From the NCBI RefSeq assembly GCF_900698855.1, contig NZ_LR217698.1:1-64000 (forward strand): 64,000 nt of DNA. Reading direction: 5' to 3'. The position numbers and the translations under genes were made by a program. Below are positions 30,469-39,604 of the stretch, piece after piece. Position 1 is the stretch's first letter. Each line of letters begins with the position of its first letter. Under the pieces are notes generated by a model, which saw nothing but the letters and a program-made list of their open reading frames with translations, did not search any database and was not told the origin of the DNA. Source of the DNA: Erwinia_E haradaeae_F. GTDB lineage: Bacteria > Pseudomonadota > Gammaproteobacteria > Enterobacterales > Enterobacteriaceae.

Positions 30469-31478
30469 GAGTCTTCCTTTAGAAACACTAATTATAGAAA
30501 TGTTTAATTAATTATTATCAATGATATCAATATTTATTTCACTTATTGAATTAAGTATTATTATAATGAGATATATTATTTTATATAATTAGTGGAATAG
30601 AATTAAGTTTGTATCTATTATAATCAGAACTATAAAAATTTATTATATTTCTTCTTTTTTGATTAGATTTGAAGAGATTTTTCATATAATTTTTTATCTA
30701 TTCCTATATTTTGTTCTTTTATTTTGTAATTAGCTTGATATAGATTCCTTATGTTTCATTTTTTATAGAACTCAGTAATTTAAGAGAGATATGTATTCAT
30801 AAATAATAATTATTTTGTTTGTGATAGATGGGTTGTTAATATTTTTGAAGAATATGTAGAAGTTTAGATTACTATGCATTTCATCTATGTAGTTGACATG
30901 CTATATTGTTATGGTATATAAGTTTTAATCGTTTGGGATAAAATTATAAAGCTTCTACAGATTGTAATTTCTTCATGAAAACCTTGAATTAAATTATTTT
31001 CTATTTTGTTATAATTGACGTGATCTTCTTTTTTATAAAGAAGAAACAATTATCTTAAGTCTTGAAAGAAAATAAATGTATAAAAATTGATAATTATAAA
31101 TATAATTATATGCAATTTCTATAAAAATTTATAATAAAACGCTCTATAATTAGTTAGGTTATTAAGAAAATATCTTATTTATATAGTGGTTTTTCTATCA
31201 TAGTTATGGTTTATATAAGTAAATTATATATCATAAATTCATGATGTATCATACATATGGTATTATAGATATTGTTCTATTACGATTTCATATTGAAGAG
31301 GTTAATAATATATGGTTATGATTTACATAACCATAGGCATTAATCGTTTTTTTAATCGTTTAAATGTGGTATATTTCATTTTTTGTTCAAAAGTATTTGT
31401 TGTCAGCACATACTATTGGCTAGGTATTAGGGTGATCGTCTCTATGAGAATCACTAGAAATATAGATGTTTATTGTAT

Positions 31479-31494
31479 TTAGATGATCATCTAA
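31479..31494. repeat. 16-bp perfect palindrome
   Basis: TTAGATGATCATCTAA, centred on a GATC site. It lies inside the gene desert. It could be an operator-like dyad left from a lost gene or chance in AT-rich DNA. Confidence 0.45.
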
Positions 31495-31968
31495 GTATCA
31501 CATATCAATACTGTGATCGTTTATAGATAAAAAATAAAATATTATCATTAAGTTCAATGATTTAGCATATAATTAAAGTATTAATTTATGTATGTATTTA
31601 TTTTGAGATAATATATTGACTTAAATATTTTGAATATAAATGAATGATGGAATATTTTTCTATTGACTACATTTTATTAATAGAAGTAAAACTTTTTTAA
31701 AGTAATATATAATATAATATATCATTATCGAAAACTTCTATGAATAGCGATATAGACATTAGGGTAGTTTTAATTATTATCTAATATATGTATTATTTTA
31801 TTATTGTATAAAATAATTTTTATATTTATATTAGCATGTATAAGCTAATTTAGATCAGTGTTGTATCAGTCTATATATACATTGCATGTCACATGCTATA
31901 TACATATAGAATAAAAATTATAGAGATCTGGTATATTTAAGGTATCTTCCGATAGAAAGAAAAGGTTC

Positions 31969-32003
31969 ATCTTATCTTAGTTTAGAACTAAGATAAGATT
32001 TAA
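31969..32003 (+). terminator. Orphan terminator-like hairpin (14-bp perfect stem)
   Basis: The arms at 31969-31982 and 31986-31999 pair perfectly around the loop TAG, and the plus strand continues with TTTAATT. No gene lies within 1.2 kb upstream on the plus strand or 1.1 kb downstream. It may be the terminator of a deleted gene or the end of an unrecognised small RNA. Confidence 0.5.
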
Positions 32004-32568
32004 TTAGTCAGTAATATGATTTTTTATGATTTTATGAGATTAAGAGGATCTAGGAAATAGAGAATGACAATAGAGAGTGGATAATATTAGTATGGTGTAA
32101 TTGTACACTACAATATCTTAGATATTTTTAGATAAATATCACAGATTATTTCATAATATCTATTTTTTAAAATTAGTTTAAATCTCTATTAAATATTAAA
32201 TAGTCCTGTTAGAAAATATTTGTATATCTATTTTTGATAGCTATTAGAATTAATATATATTATTTATAATAAGCTATATATATTATTTTAATTTAAGTTA
32301 CTTTCGTAAGAAAAACGGAAAAGATAAAGTTTGTATCATTTTTTATCAGATGAATAAGATGACGATATCTATCATATGAAGATAATTCTATTCTTTTATG
32401 TTAAAAAATAAGTAGTTCTGTATTTTTTATTCATATAATATAAATTTTTATAATGTTATAGGGTTGACAATAATATGACAATATAGATTACGAGAGAGAT
32501 TAATGATGCGTAATTTTATTTTATGTAATATGACTAGTAGTGAATTAATATTTTATTTATGTCATTAA

Positions 32569-32703
32569 ACCGGTTGGTATCTTAAACAAGAGCCATTTTT
32601 TGGCATACACCATGATGGAGAATATATAAAATATAAATTAAGAATTTTATGGAATGTAAAATTAATTTCTTATTCTTTATTTGTATTTAGTTTATATTAT
32701 TAA
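32569..32703 (+). pseudogene. Possible gene remnant (44-codon open segment)
   Basis: The segment is open between two stops with no start codon near its beginning. Its first 60 bases are about 37% GC, above the surrounding desert, and translate as TGWYLKQEPFFGIHHDGEYI. I do not recognise the family. It may be chance. Confidence 0.2.
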
Positions 32704-33140
32704 AATTATTTAGTTGTAGTCTATGATTAGAGTGAGTAGTCGTTTTATTGAACTAGATAAAGATGATGCTGTTTATAATGCGACAATAAGATCGCTAGAT
32801 TGATTATAGAAATCTAGATAAATGATTCTTCTTTAATTATTATTGTATTTTTTATTATAGACTTGATGTTTTGTTAAACGAAAATCGTACAAATCATGAA
32901 TTAGTCTATAAATTTCATTTTTTTCTAGAATTATTACGTATTTTCTAGATCCCTCATTCCTTGATATTTTAATTTTTGCTTTAAATTAATGGTAATATTA
33001 TATATTGATAACAATAGAGAGTTGCTATAGTGATTTTTATCATATAGTGTTATATAACTTATTATTATCATTCTGAATAAAATATTGATTCCAAAGATAA
33101 AGGTATCTTATAAAGATACACTATAAATGTAGGATAATAC

Positions 33141-33215
33141 ATGATGAATTTTAATTACTTAGCAGCTCGTATTTCTCATCGCATCGAGCAATATAGGTTA
33201 TTGGTGGAGAGCTAA
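33141..33215 (+). CDS. 24-residue mini-ORF overlapping the sppA start
   Basis: ATG at 33141, preceded by AGGA at 33131-33134, opens a 24-codon frame starting MMNFNYLAARISHR and ending LLVES. Its TAA overlaps the sppA ATG by one base (TAATG). GC is 27 of 75 (36%), well above neighbouring non-coding DNA and similar to genes. It could be a leader peptide that couples translation into sppA, or the surviving end of an eroded gene. I do not recognise the sequence. Confidence 0.4.
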   Translation: MMNFNYLAARISHRIEQYRLLVES

Positions 33216-35083
33216 TGTACATGGTATGGAAATTTATCATTAAAGTTTTTCACTCGATTTGGCGAGTTTTAACTTTGATACGTGAAGTGATTTTAAATGT
33301 TGTTTGTATTTTGTTAGTTTTTTTATGTTGTGGAATCTGGATGCAATATGAAAAAATTAATACAATTTCTCAGTTAAGTAAGGGGGCTCTTATTGTTAAT
33401 CTTAGTGGTATGTTAGTCGATAAGCCGACTAATAGTCATAAGTTCTTCAATAAGGTAGGTCGCCAGATATTGGGCAATAATAGTGAAAATATTAAGGAAC
33501 ATTCATTATTTCATCTAGTGTCTACTATTCGTCAAGCTAAGGATGACCCCAAGATTACCGGAATGGTACTCGATTTACATAATTTTTCTGGTGGTGACCA
33601 GCCATCATTACAATATGTTGGTAAAGTCTTGCGTGAGTTTCGAAATAGTGGAAAACCAATTTTTGCTACTGGATCTAGCTATAGTCAAGCTCAATACTAT
33701 CTTGCAAGTTTTGCTAATAAAATTTATTTGTCTCCAGATGGGGAGGTAGATTTGCATGGTTTTGCTACAAACAGCATGTATTATCACAGTTTATTAAAGA
33801 AATTAAAAATCAATTCTCATGTATTCCGTGTAGGAAGATATAAATCTGCTGTAGAACCTTTTTTACGCGATGATATGTCATCAGAGGTGCGTGAGATCGA
33901 TAGAATATGGCTGGGTGAGCTATGGCATAATTATTTATGTACGTTAGCTGAGAATAGACATTTGGATATTCAACAAATCTTTCCAAGCGTGCAGGAGCAA
34001 GTATATAGATTAGAAAAGTTACACGGAGACTCTGCTCAGTATGCTAAAGATATGCATTTAGTGGATGAATTAGCTTCGTCCTCATTTGTTGATAAAGCCT
34101 TGGTAAAGGTATTTGGATGGAATGAAGAGATAAAAAATTATCATGGTATTAATATTTATGATTACCAGCTTAAAAATACCAGTACTGATAATAATAACAT
34201 AGCAGTGATCATGGTTAGTGGTGCTATTATGGATCGTGATACTAAGACAGGCTGCGTTTCTAGTGAAGCCAGTATATTGGAAATTCGATCAGCACGTCTT
34301 AATCCAAAAATAAAAGCTATTATCTTTCGTGTTAACAGCCCTGGAGGCACTGCAACAGCATCTGAAGGTATTCGTGAAGAGTTATCTGCTGCACGGAATG
34401 CGGGTAAACCTGTAGTAGTGTCTATGGGGGGTGTAGCCGCATCAGGTGGTTACTGGGTTTCAATACCAGCCAACTACATTATAGCTGATCCAAATACTAT
34501 TACTGGTTCTATTGGAATCTTCAGCGTATTGAATACTATAGAGAATTTATTAGGTGCCATTGGTGTACATGTTGACGGAGTGGCAACATCTGGTTTAGCT
34601 GAAGTAATGAACACTAAATCTTTACCAAAAGAAGTTCAGAAAATAATGCAATTGCGTATAGAGAATGGTTATCAACGATTTATCAGTTTAGTAGCTAAAG
34701 CACGTCATAAAACTATTACTGAGGTTGATAGGATAGCGCAGGGACATATATGGACTGGACGTGAAGCAAAAGATAATGGATTAGTAGATGCATTAGGTGA
34801 TTTTGATGATGCAGTGATGAAGGCTGCAGAGTTAGCAAAACTAACTAATCCGCAGATTAGTTGGTATAAAGATAGGCCAGGATTACTGGATATGTTTTTT
34901 AGTGAAGTTGAGATTCCTGCCAATCTATCTCTTTTAATGCATTTTTTTCAAATAAGCTCATCAACGGAAATCTTAGATAGTCTCCAAGAGATAACTAATA
35001 AATCTGGTTTGGGAGGGTATTTTCTTTATGATTCTAAAGATCGCTATGCTCTTTGTACCAGTTGTCGTAGTGATATAAAGTAA
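33215..35083 (+). CDS. sppA: Signal peptide peptidase SppA (protease IV)
   Basis: Inner-membrane serine protease that degrades cleaved signal peptides from the periplasmic side. The protein has 622 residues (E. coli 618) in the long, tandem-domain form. A membrane anchor lies at about 25-45. The catalytic lysine is in GRYKSAVEPF (about residue 210) and the nucleophile serine in GGVAASGGYW (about 410). ITGSIGIFSV follows. A GGAG ribosome binding site at 33206-33209 supports the start at 33215. ansA follows, as in E. coli. Confidence 0.97.
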   Translation: MYMVWKFIIKVFHSIWRVLTLIREVILNVVCILLVFLCCGIWMQYEKINTISQLSKGALIVNLSGMLVDKPTNSHKFFNKVGRQILGNNSENIKEHSLFHLVSTIRQAKDDPKITGMVLDLHNFSGGDQPSLQYVGKVLREFRNSGKPIFATGSSYSQAQYYLASFANKIYLSPDGEVDLHGFATNSMYYHSLLKKLKINSHVFRVGRYKSAVEPFLRDDMSSEVREIDRIWLGELWHNYLCTLAENRHLDIQQIFPSVQEQVYRLEKLHGDSAQYAKDMHLVDELASSSFVDKALVKVFGWNEEIKNYHGINIYDYQLKNTSTDNNNIAVIMVSGAIMDRDTKTGCVSSEASILEIRSARLNPKIKAIIFRVNSPGGTATASEGIREELSAARNAGKPVVVSMGGVAASGGYWVSIPANYIIADPNTITGSIGIFSVLNTIENLLGAIGVHVDGVATSGLAEVMNTKSLPKEVQKIMQLRIENGYQRFISLVAKARHKTITEVDRIAQGHIWTGREAKDNGLVDALGDFDDAVMKAAELAKLTNPQISWYKDRPGLLDMFFSEVEIPANLSLLMHFFQISSSTEILDSLQEITNKSGLGGYFLYDSKDRYALCTSCRSDIK

Positions 35084-35191
35084 ACACTAATTTGTTTAAA
35101 AAATAACAAGATTATACAGACCGCTCTGATTGTGTCTGATAGGGGTTCATTCATAGCTAAGATTTTTTGACAGTTATTTTTGAGAGCTCGA

Positions 35192-36229
35192 ATGCAAAAG
35201 AAATCCATTTATGTCGCATATACAGGGGGTACTATTGGTATGCAATATTCTCATAATGGTTGCATTCCGGTATCAGGTTATTTGAAAAATCAGCTAGATA
35301 ATATGTTAGATTCTTATAAAGTAACTATGCCTAATTTTACTATGAATGAATATCATCCTCTTATTGATTCTGCAGATATTAAACCAAAAAATTGGCAAAT
35401 GATTGCCAATGATATTTATCATAATTATCACTTATATGATGGATTTGTTATTGTACATGGTACAGATACTATGGCATTTACTGCCTCTGCACTTTCTTTT
35501 ATGTTAGAGAATCTAACAAAACCAGTAATTATAACAGGAGCCCAAATTCCACTGGAACAGTTCCGATCAGACGGGAAAAATAATTTAATTAATGCGTTAT
35601 TTATTGCTGCGAAGTATCCAATTCATGAAGTAACATTGTTGTTTAACAATACCTTATACCGTGGAAACCGAGCAACTAAAGTACATGCTGATCGTTTTAA
35701 TGCTTTTGCTTCGCCCAATTTTCCACCACTATTAGAAGTAGGCCCGAGGATTAGGGTTTTTAATACTCAATCTCTACCTTTATCAGAAGGAGAGCTAGTG
35801 GTTCATCCTATTTTCTCGCAGTCTATTGGAATTATTACAATTTATCCAGGTATATCTGCTCAAGTGGTTCGTTCTTTTACTAGAGAACCGATGAAAGCCT
35901 TGATCATTCGCTCATATGGAATGGGTAACGCACCTCAGAATAAAGAGTTTTTAGATGAATTAAAGGGTGCTACTCAGCGTGGTGTAGTTGTTGTTAATGT
36001 AACACAGTGTATCTCTGGTAAGGTTAACATGAAGGGATACATGTCTGGACACAGATTGGCATGCGCGGGTGTAGTTGGGGGGGCTGATCTTAGTGTAGAA
36101 GCGGCTTTAGCTAAATTATATTATCTATTGAGTAAAAATTTAACTAGTGAAGAGATTCGAGATCTTATGCAGAAGAATTTACGTGGTGAATTGACGGTTG
36201 AGACATCAGAAGGTAGTGAGTTTTTTTGA
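35192..36229 (+). CDS. ansA: L-asparaginase 1 (cytoplasmic)
   Basis: Hydrolyses asparagine to aspartate and ammonia in the cytoplasm. The protein has 345 residues from the ATG at 35192 (MQKKSIYVAYTGGTIGM, identical in start to E. coli, which has 338). Both catalytic threonine motifs, TGGTIGM and HGTDTMA, are intact. No signal peptide is present, as expected for type I. A seven-G run at 36077-36083 encodes Gly-Gly and is unusual in this AT-rich genome. It lies 108 bases after sppA. Confidence 0.96.
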   Translation: MQKKSIYVAYTGGTIGMQYSHNGCIPVSGYLKNQLDNMLDSYKVTMPNFTMNEYHPLIDSADIKPKNWQMIANDIYHNYHLYDGFVIVHGTDTMAFTASALSFMLENLTKPVIITGAQIPLEQFRSDGKNNLINALFIAAKYPIHEVTLLFNNTLYRGNRATKVHADRFNAFASPNFPPLLEVGPRIRVFNTQSLPLSEGELVVHPIFSQSIGIITIYPGISAQVVRSFTREPMKALIIRSYGMGNAPQNKEFLDELKGATQRGVVVVNVTQCISGKVNMKGYMSGHRLACAGVVGGADLSVEAALAKLYYLLSKNLTSEEIRDLMQKNLRGELTVETSEGSEFF

Positions 36230-36526
36230 TATTTAGATGAATTATTTACATGTGATCAATCTATAGGATTGATTTTATCAAATATGGTAAAACTATATAG
36301 TTTATATCTTCTGATTAGAAGAGAAACAAGATAATCTTGTTAGTTTTAAATTTTTTCACTTTCGTTATTAGTGTTAGTTTTGTTGAGATAAAGTAACTAG
36401 AAGTGTTTAGTCTAGCTTATCAACGTGGATGTTCAGTAAATTTCTATCTTCATAATCTTATTTCAGTTTTATTTGGTAATGCTGATATATTGATTAATTC
36501 TTATCTATGACATTTTAAGGATGAAT
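36230..36526. other. Intergenic region between convergent ansA and groEL
   Basis: No gene. An ansA-side hairpin (36255-36273) and the groEL terminator (36527-36556) bound it. Confidence 0.5.
36255..36276 (+). terminator. Probable ansA terminator
   Basis: ATCAATC and GATTGAT form a 7-bp stem with a 5-base loop, followed by TTT. It lies 26 bases after the ansA stop on the same strand. Confidence 0.4.
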
Positions 36527-36556
36527 AAAAAATCAACCCCTTTTTCAAGGGGTTGA
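36527..36556 (-). terminator. Intrinsic terminator of groESL
   Basis: TCAACCCCTT and AAGGGGTTGA form a GC-containing 10-bp stem around a 4-base loop. On the minus strand it is followed by six T (plus-strand A-run 36527-36532). It starts 12 bases beyond the groEL stop. Confidence 0.85.
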
Positions 36557-36568
36557 TAAAAATTACAA

Positions 36569-38206
36569 TTACATCATTCCGCCCATGCCACCCATGCCAC
36601 CACTTGGTCCAGCTTCAGGTGTCTCACCTTTAGGTAGATCAGTGATCATGCATTCAGTGGTAATCATCAAGCCCCCAATAGAAGCTGCGTATTGTAATGC
36701 GGATCTTGTTACTTTAGTAGGATCGAGAATACCTAGTTCAATCATATCACCATACTCTTCTGTTTGAGCATTATAACCGTAATTTCCTACTCCTGCTTTT
36801 ACAGAATTAGTGACTACAGATGACTCTGCTCCTGTATTGGCAACAATTTGACGCATTGGAGATTCCATTGCACGAAGGGCAACTTTAATACCTACATTCT
36901 GATCTTCGTTTTGACCACGAAGACTTGAAAGCTCTGAGGCGACTCGTACTAGAGCTACGCCACCACCAGCAACCACACCCTCTTCTACTGCAGCGCGAGT
37001 AGCATTTAAAGCATCTTCTACTCGTGCCTTTTTTTCCTTCATTTCAATTTCAGTTGCTGCGCCTACTTTTAGTACAGCTACACCACCTGCAAGTTTAGCC
37101 ATGCGCTCTTTTAGTTTATCTCTATCATAATCTGAAGTAGCTTCTTTGATTTGTTGATTAATTTGAGTTACTCGACCTGAAATAGATAGCTTATCTCCTG
37201 CACCATCAATAATGGTGGTAGTGTCCTTGCTAATTAAAACGCGCTTTGCCTGACCTAGATCTTCTAGAACTGTATTTTTAAGCTCCATTCCAATTTCTTC
37301 TGAAATTACAGAACCACCTGTAAGAACAGAAATATCTTGTAACATAGCTTTACGGCGATCACCAAAACCAGGTGCTTTAACTGCTGCTACTTTAACAATT
37401 CCACGCATACTATTAACCACTAGTGTGGTTAATGCTTCACCCTCAATATCTTCTGCAATGATTAATAATGGTTTGCTTGCTTTAGCTATTGATTCTAGGA
37501 GAGGTAACATTTCTCTTACATTAGATATTTTTTTATCTGATAAAAGTATAAAAGGAGACTCCAACTCTACAGAACCGGTAGCAGGTTTATTGATAAAATA
37601 TGGAGATAAATAACCCCTATCAAATTGCATACCTTCAACAACTTCTAGTTCGTCTTGTAGGCCAGTTCCTTCTTCGACAGTAATAACGCCTTCTTTGCCG
37701 ACTTTATCCATTGCTTTTGCAATTAACGCTCCTACAGTCTCATCAGAGTTTGCAGATATAGTGCCGACTTGAGCAATGGCTTTTGCATCAGAACACGGTG
37801 ATGATAGTTTTTTAAGTGATTCAACAGCTGCAATTACCGCTTTATCTATACCGCGTTTTAGATCCATTGGATTCATTCCGGCTGCAACGGCTTTTAGTCC
37901 TTCATTTACAATGGATTGAGCTAGAACAGCGGCTGTAGTGGTCCCATCACCTGCGGCGTCATTAGCTTTAGATGCAACCTCTTTTACCATCTGTGCGCCC
38001 ATATTTTCAAACTTATCTTCAAGTTCGATTTCACGAGCTACAGATACCCCATCTTTAGTTATTGTTGGGGCACCAAAAGATTTATCTAGTATTACATTTC
38101 GACCTTTAGGCCCTAGTGTAACCTTAACTGCATCGGCTAATATATTTACACCGCGCAACATTTTTACACGAGCATCATTGCCAAACTTGACGTCTTTAGC
38201 GGCCAT
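36569..38206 (-). CDS. groEL: 60 kDa chaperonin GroEL
   Basis: ATP-driven folding chamber, tetradecameric with GroES as lid. The protein has 545 residues (E. coli 548). Motifs are GRNVILDKSFGAPTITKDG, AGDGTTTAAVLA with the catalytic aspartate, the apical domain, and the C-terminal GGMGGMGGMM tail. It lies 43 bases after groES and has its own GGAG ribosome binding site. A strong terminator follows. GroEL is typically overproduced in endosymbionts, and its intact sigma-32 promoter fits that. Confidence 0.99.
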   Translation of the reverse strand: MAAKDVKFGNDARVKMLRGVNILADAVKVTLGPKGRNVILDKSFGAPTITKDGVSVAREIELEDKFENMGAQMVKEVASKANDAAGDGTTTAAVLAQSIVNEGLKAVAAGMNPMDLKRGIDKAVIAAVESLKKLSSPCSDAKAIAQVGTISANSDETVGALIAKAMDKVGKEGVITVEEGTGLQDELEVVEGMQFDRGYLSPYFINKPATGSVELESPFILLSDKKISNVREMLPLLESIAKASKPLLIIAEDIEGEALTTLVVNSMRGIVKVAAVKAPGFGDRRKAMLQDISVLTGGSVISEEIGMELKNTVLEDLGQAKRVLISKDTTTIIDGAGDKLSISGRVTQINQQIKEATSDYDRDKLKERMAKLAGGVAVLKVGAATEIEMKEKKARVEDALNATRAAVEEGVVAGGGVALVRVASELSSLRGQNEDQNVGIKVALRAMESPMRQIVANTGAESSVVTNSVKAGVGNYGYNAQTEEYGDMIELGILDPTKVTRSALQYAASIGGLMITTECMITDLPKGETPEAGPSGGMGGMGGMM

Positions 38207-38249
38207 TTTGTGTTTTCTCCATGTAGTTAAGTTTCGTCAATGGCGTGTT

Positions 38250-38543
38250 TTATGCCTCAATAATCGCGAGAATTTCATTCTCTGAAAGAATCAGAACTTC
38301 TTCATTATCAATTTTTTCGGTTTTTGCTGCATATCCTTCATTAAAAATAACGATATCACCTATTTTAACATCTAATGGTTTGATGTTGCCATTTTCCAAT
38401 ACACGTCCATTACCAACTGCTAAGACTTTTCCTCGGGTAGATTTTCCTGCTGCAGATCCAGTTAATACAATTCCTCCCGCTGATTTAGATTCAATTTCTT
38501 CACGCTTGATTATTACGCGATCGTGTAATGGGCGAATATTCAT
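38250..38543 (-). CDS. groES: 10 kDa co-chaperonin GroES
   Basis: Heptameric lid of GroEL. The 97 residues equal E. coli. MNIRPLHDRVIIKREE, the mobile loop SAGGIVLTGSAAGKSTRG and the roof hairpin are present. A strong GAGGAG ribosome binding site precedes the ATG. It is first in the groES-groEL operon, about 70 bases downstream of the predicted heat-shock start site. Confidence 0.99.
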   Translation of the reverse strand: MNIRPLHDRVIIKREEIESKSAGGIVLTGSAAGKSTRGKVLAVGNGRVLENGNIKPLDVKIGDIVIFNEGYAAKTEKIDNEEVLILSENEILAIIEA

Positions 38544-38625
38544 TTATAATTCTCCTCTTAGTACAATTTAATGAAAATTAGAAATTAGGATGAAATAGGT
38601 TTATAACTCTCTTATTATTATAAGT

Positions 38626-38653
38626 ATGGTCACTTTTTCAGTCTTTCAAGGGG
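38626..38653 (-). promoter_or_regulatory. Sigma-32 heat-shock promoter of groESL
   Basis: On the minus strand CCCCTTGAA (38653-38645) and GACCAT (38631-38626, followed by ACTT) are separated by 13 bases. This matches the E. coli groE promoter (CCCCCTTGAA, 13 bases, CCCCAT). The -35 half is perfect and the -10 half has two mismatches. Transcription should begin about 70 bases before groES. Confidence 0.8.
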
Positions 38654-38655
38654 TC

Positions 38656-39032
38656 ATGAATATTTTTTTTGTTTAGATTAGAGAAGAATAAAGATTAATA
38701 TAATTAAATAGAACTCTGAGAAAAGATATAGCGTGCTTCAGATATGAGGATCATATTTTGGTTTAAATCGGACGTTCTTTTATAACCATAATAAGAAGAT
38801 CACTTTCTAAATTATTATAATACAAGGAAAGTAATTAGTCATGATCGTGAGATTGTTGGTGATTATTAGATATTTTTAGAATTTTTTCTATTAGTAGTAG
38901 ATGTTATCTAAAATGACGTTTATAATTCATGCTTTGTATATGCAGTCTATAATCAATCGTTAAAATGAAGGCATCAATCTTCTTGATACAGATTGAGTTA
39001 GGAATTGTGAGAGGACTTACAAGAAGGCTTGT
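38656..39032. other. Intergenic region between atpC and the groES promoter
   Basis: AT-rich with no gene. Any sigma-70 promoter of groES could lie here. Confidence 0.4.
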
Positions 39033-39079
39033 TATTGTGCACTTTAGAGATTCTTAAATGGTATTTTTAATGCACAATA
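39033..39079 (-). repeat. Inverted repeat spanning the end of atpC
   Basis: TATTGTGCA (39033-39041) and TGCACAATA (39071-39079) are 9-bp perfect arms 29 bases apart. The inner arm lies in the last codons of atpC. It could form the 3' end of the atp transcript, but it lacks a following T-run. Confidence 0.35.
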
Positions 39080-39519
39080 TTGGTTAGGTTTTTGATATAT
39101 ATGTTTTCTTTTTTAATTAGATCAATTACACGTAATTGTGCTAATGCTTTTGTTAATTTGATAGATGCTTCTATGACATCGCTGTCACAATTATGTTGTT
39201 TTATGATTTCCATAGCTTCTTTTTTTGCAGAAGCCACGCGTTTTTCATCCAAGTTATTTCCACGAATGGCAGAATCAGCTAAAATCATAACTATATTACG
39301 ATGTACTTCTAATATACCACCAGAGAGATAAATAATTTCTTTTGCACCATTTTTTTTAAGTATTTGAACCATTCCTGGTTTGATTGATGTTAAAATTGGT
39401 GTATGGTTGGACCTAATACCCATCTCGCCTTCGCTACCTGAGACTTGGATGCTTTGCACAATGCCAGAAAATATTTGTAGTTCTGCGCTGACAACGTCCA
39501 ACTGAAAACCTGAGATCAT
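39067..39519 (-). CDS. atpC: ATP synthase F1 epsilon subunit
   Basis: Rotor-stalk subunit and inhibitor of ATP hydrolysis. The protein has 150 residues, about 11 longer than E. coli (139), mostly at the C-terminus after AQLRVIDLIKKEN. The N-terminal beta domain (FQLDVVSAELQIFSG, GSEGEMGI, IKPGMVQIL, IYLSGGILEV) is well conserved, and the two C-terminal helices are present. It is last in the atp operon, 85 bases after atpD. Confidence 0.96.
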   Translation of the reverse strand: MISGFQLDVVSAELQIFSGIVQSIQVSGSEGEMGIRSNHTPILTSIKPGMVQILKKNGAKEIIYLSGGILEVHRNIVMILADSAIRGNNLDEKRVASAKKEAMEIIKQHNCDSDVIEASIKLTKALAQLRVIDLIKKENIYIKNLTNIVH

Positions 39520-39604
39520 AGAAAATTCCTATTTATAAAGTTGATGTAATAGTACTGTGTATGGTATTTTGGATATCTCTAACGCAGTTCTTTATTTAAT
39601 TTTA

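Larger units (their letters stand above)
30469..33140. other. 2.7-kb gene desert upstream of sppA
   Basis: The longest gene-free stretch in the window. It holds a 16-bp palindrome (31479-31494), a 14-bp perfect hairpin followed by TTTAATT (31969-32003), and a 44-codon open segment of higher GC (32569-32703) that may be a gene remnant. No tRNA motif or complete gene was found. Confidence 0.55.

Noticed and set aside
30469..33140. Possible tRNA, rnpB, ssrA or ffs genes in the gene deserts
   Set aside because: No TTCRA-type T-arm in a paired context or known conserved RNA core was seen by eye; a covariance search was not possible.
37938..38571. Long open frames on the plus strand opposite groEL and groES
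   Set aside because: They are shadows of the highly conserved chaperonin genes.
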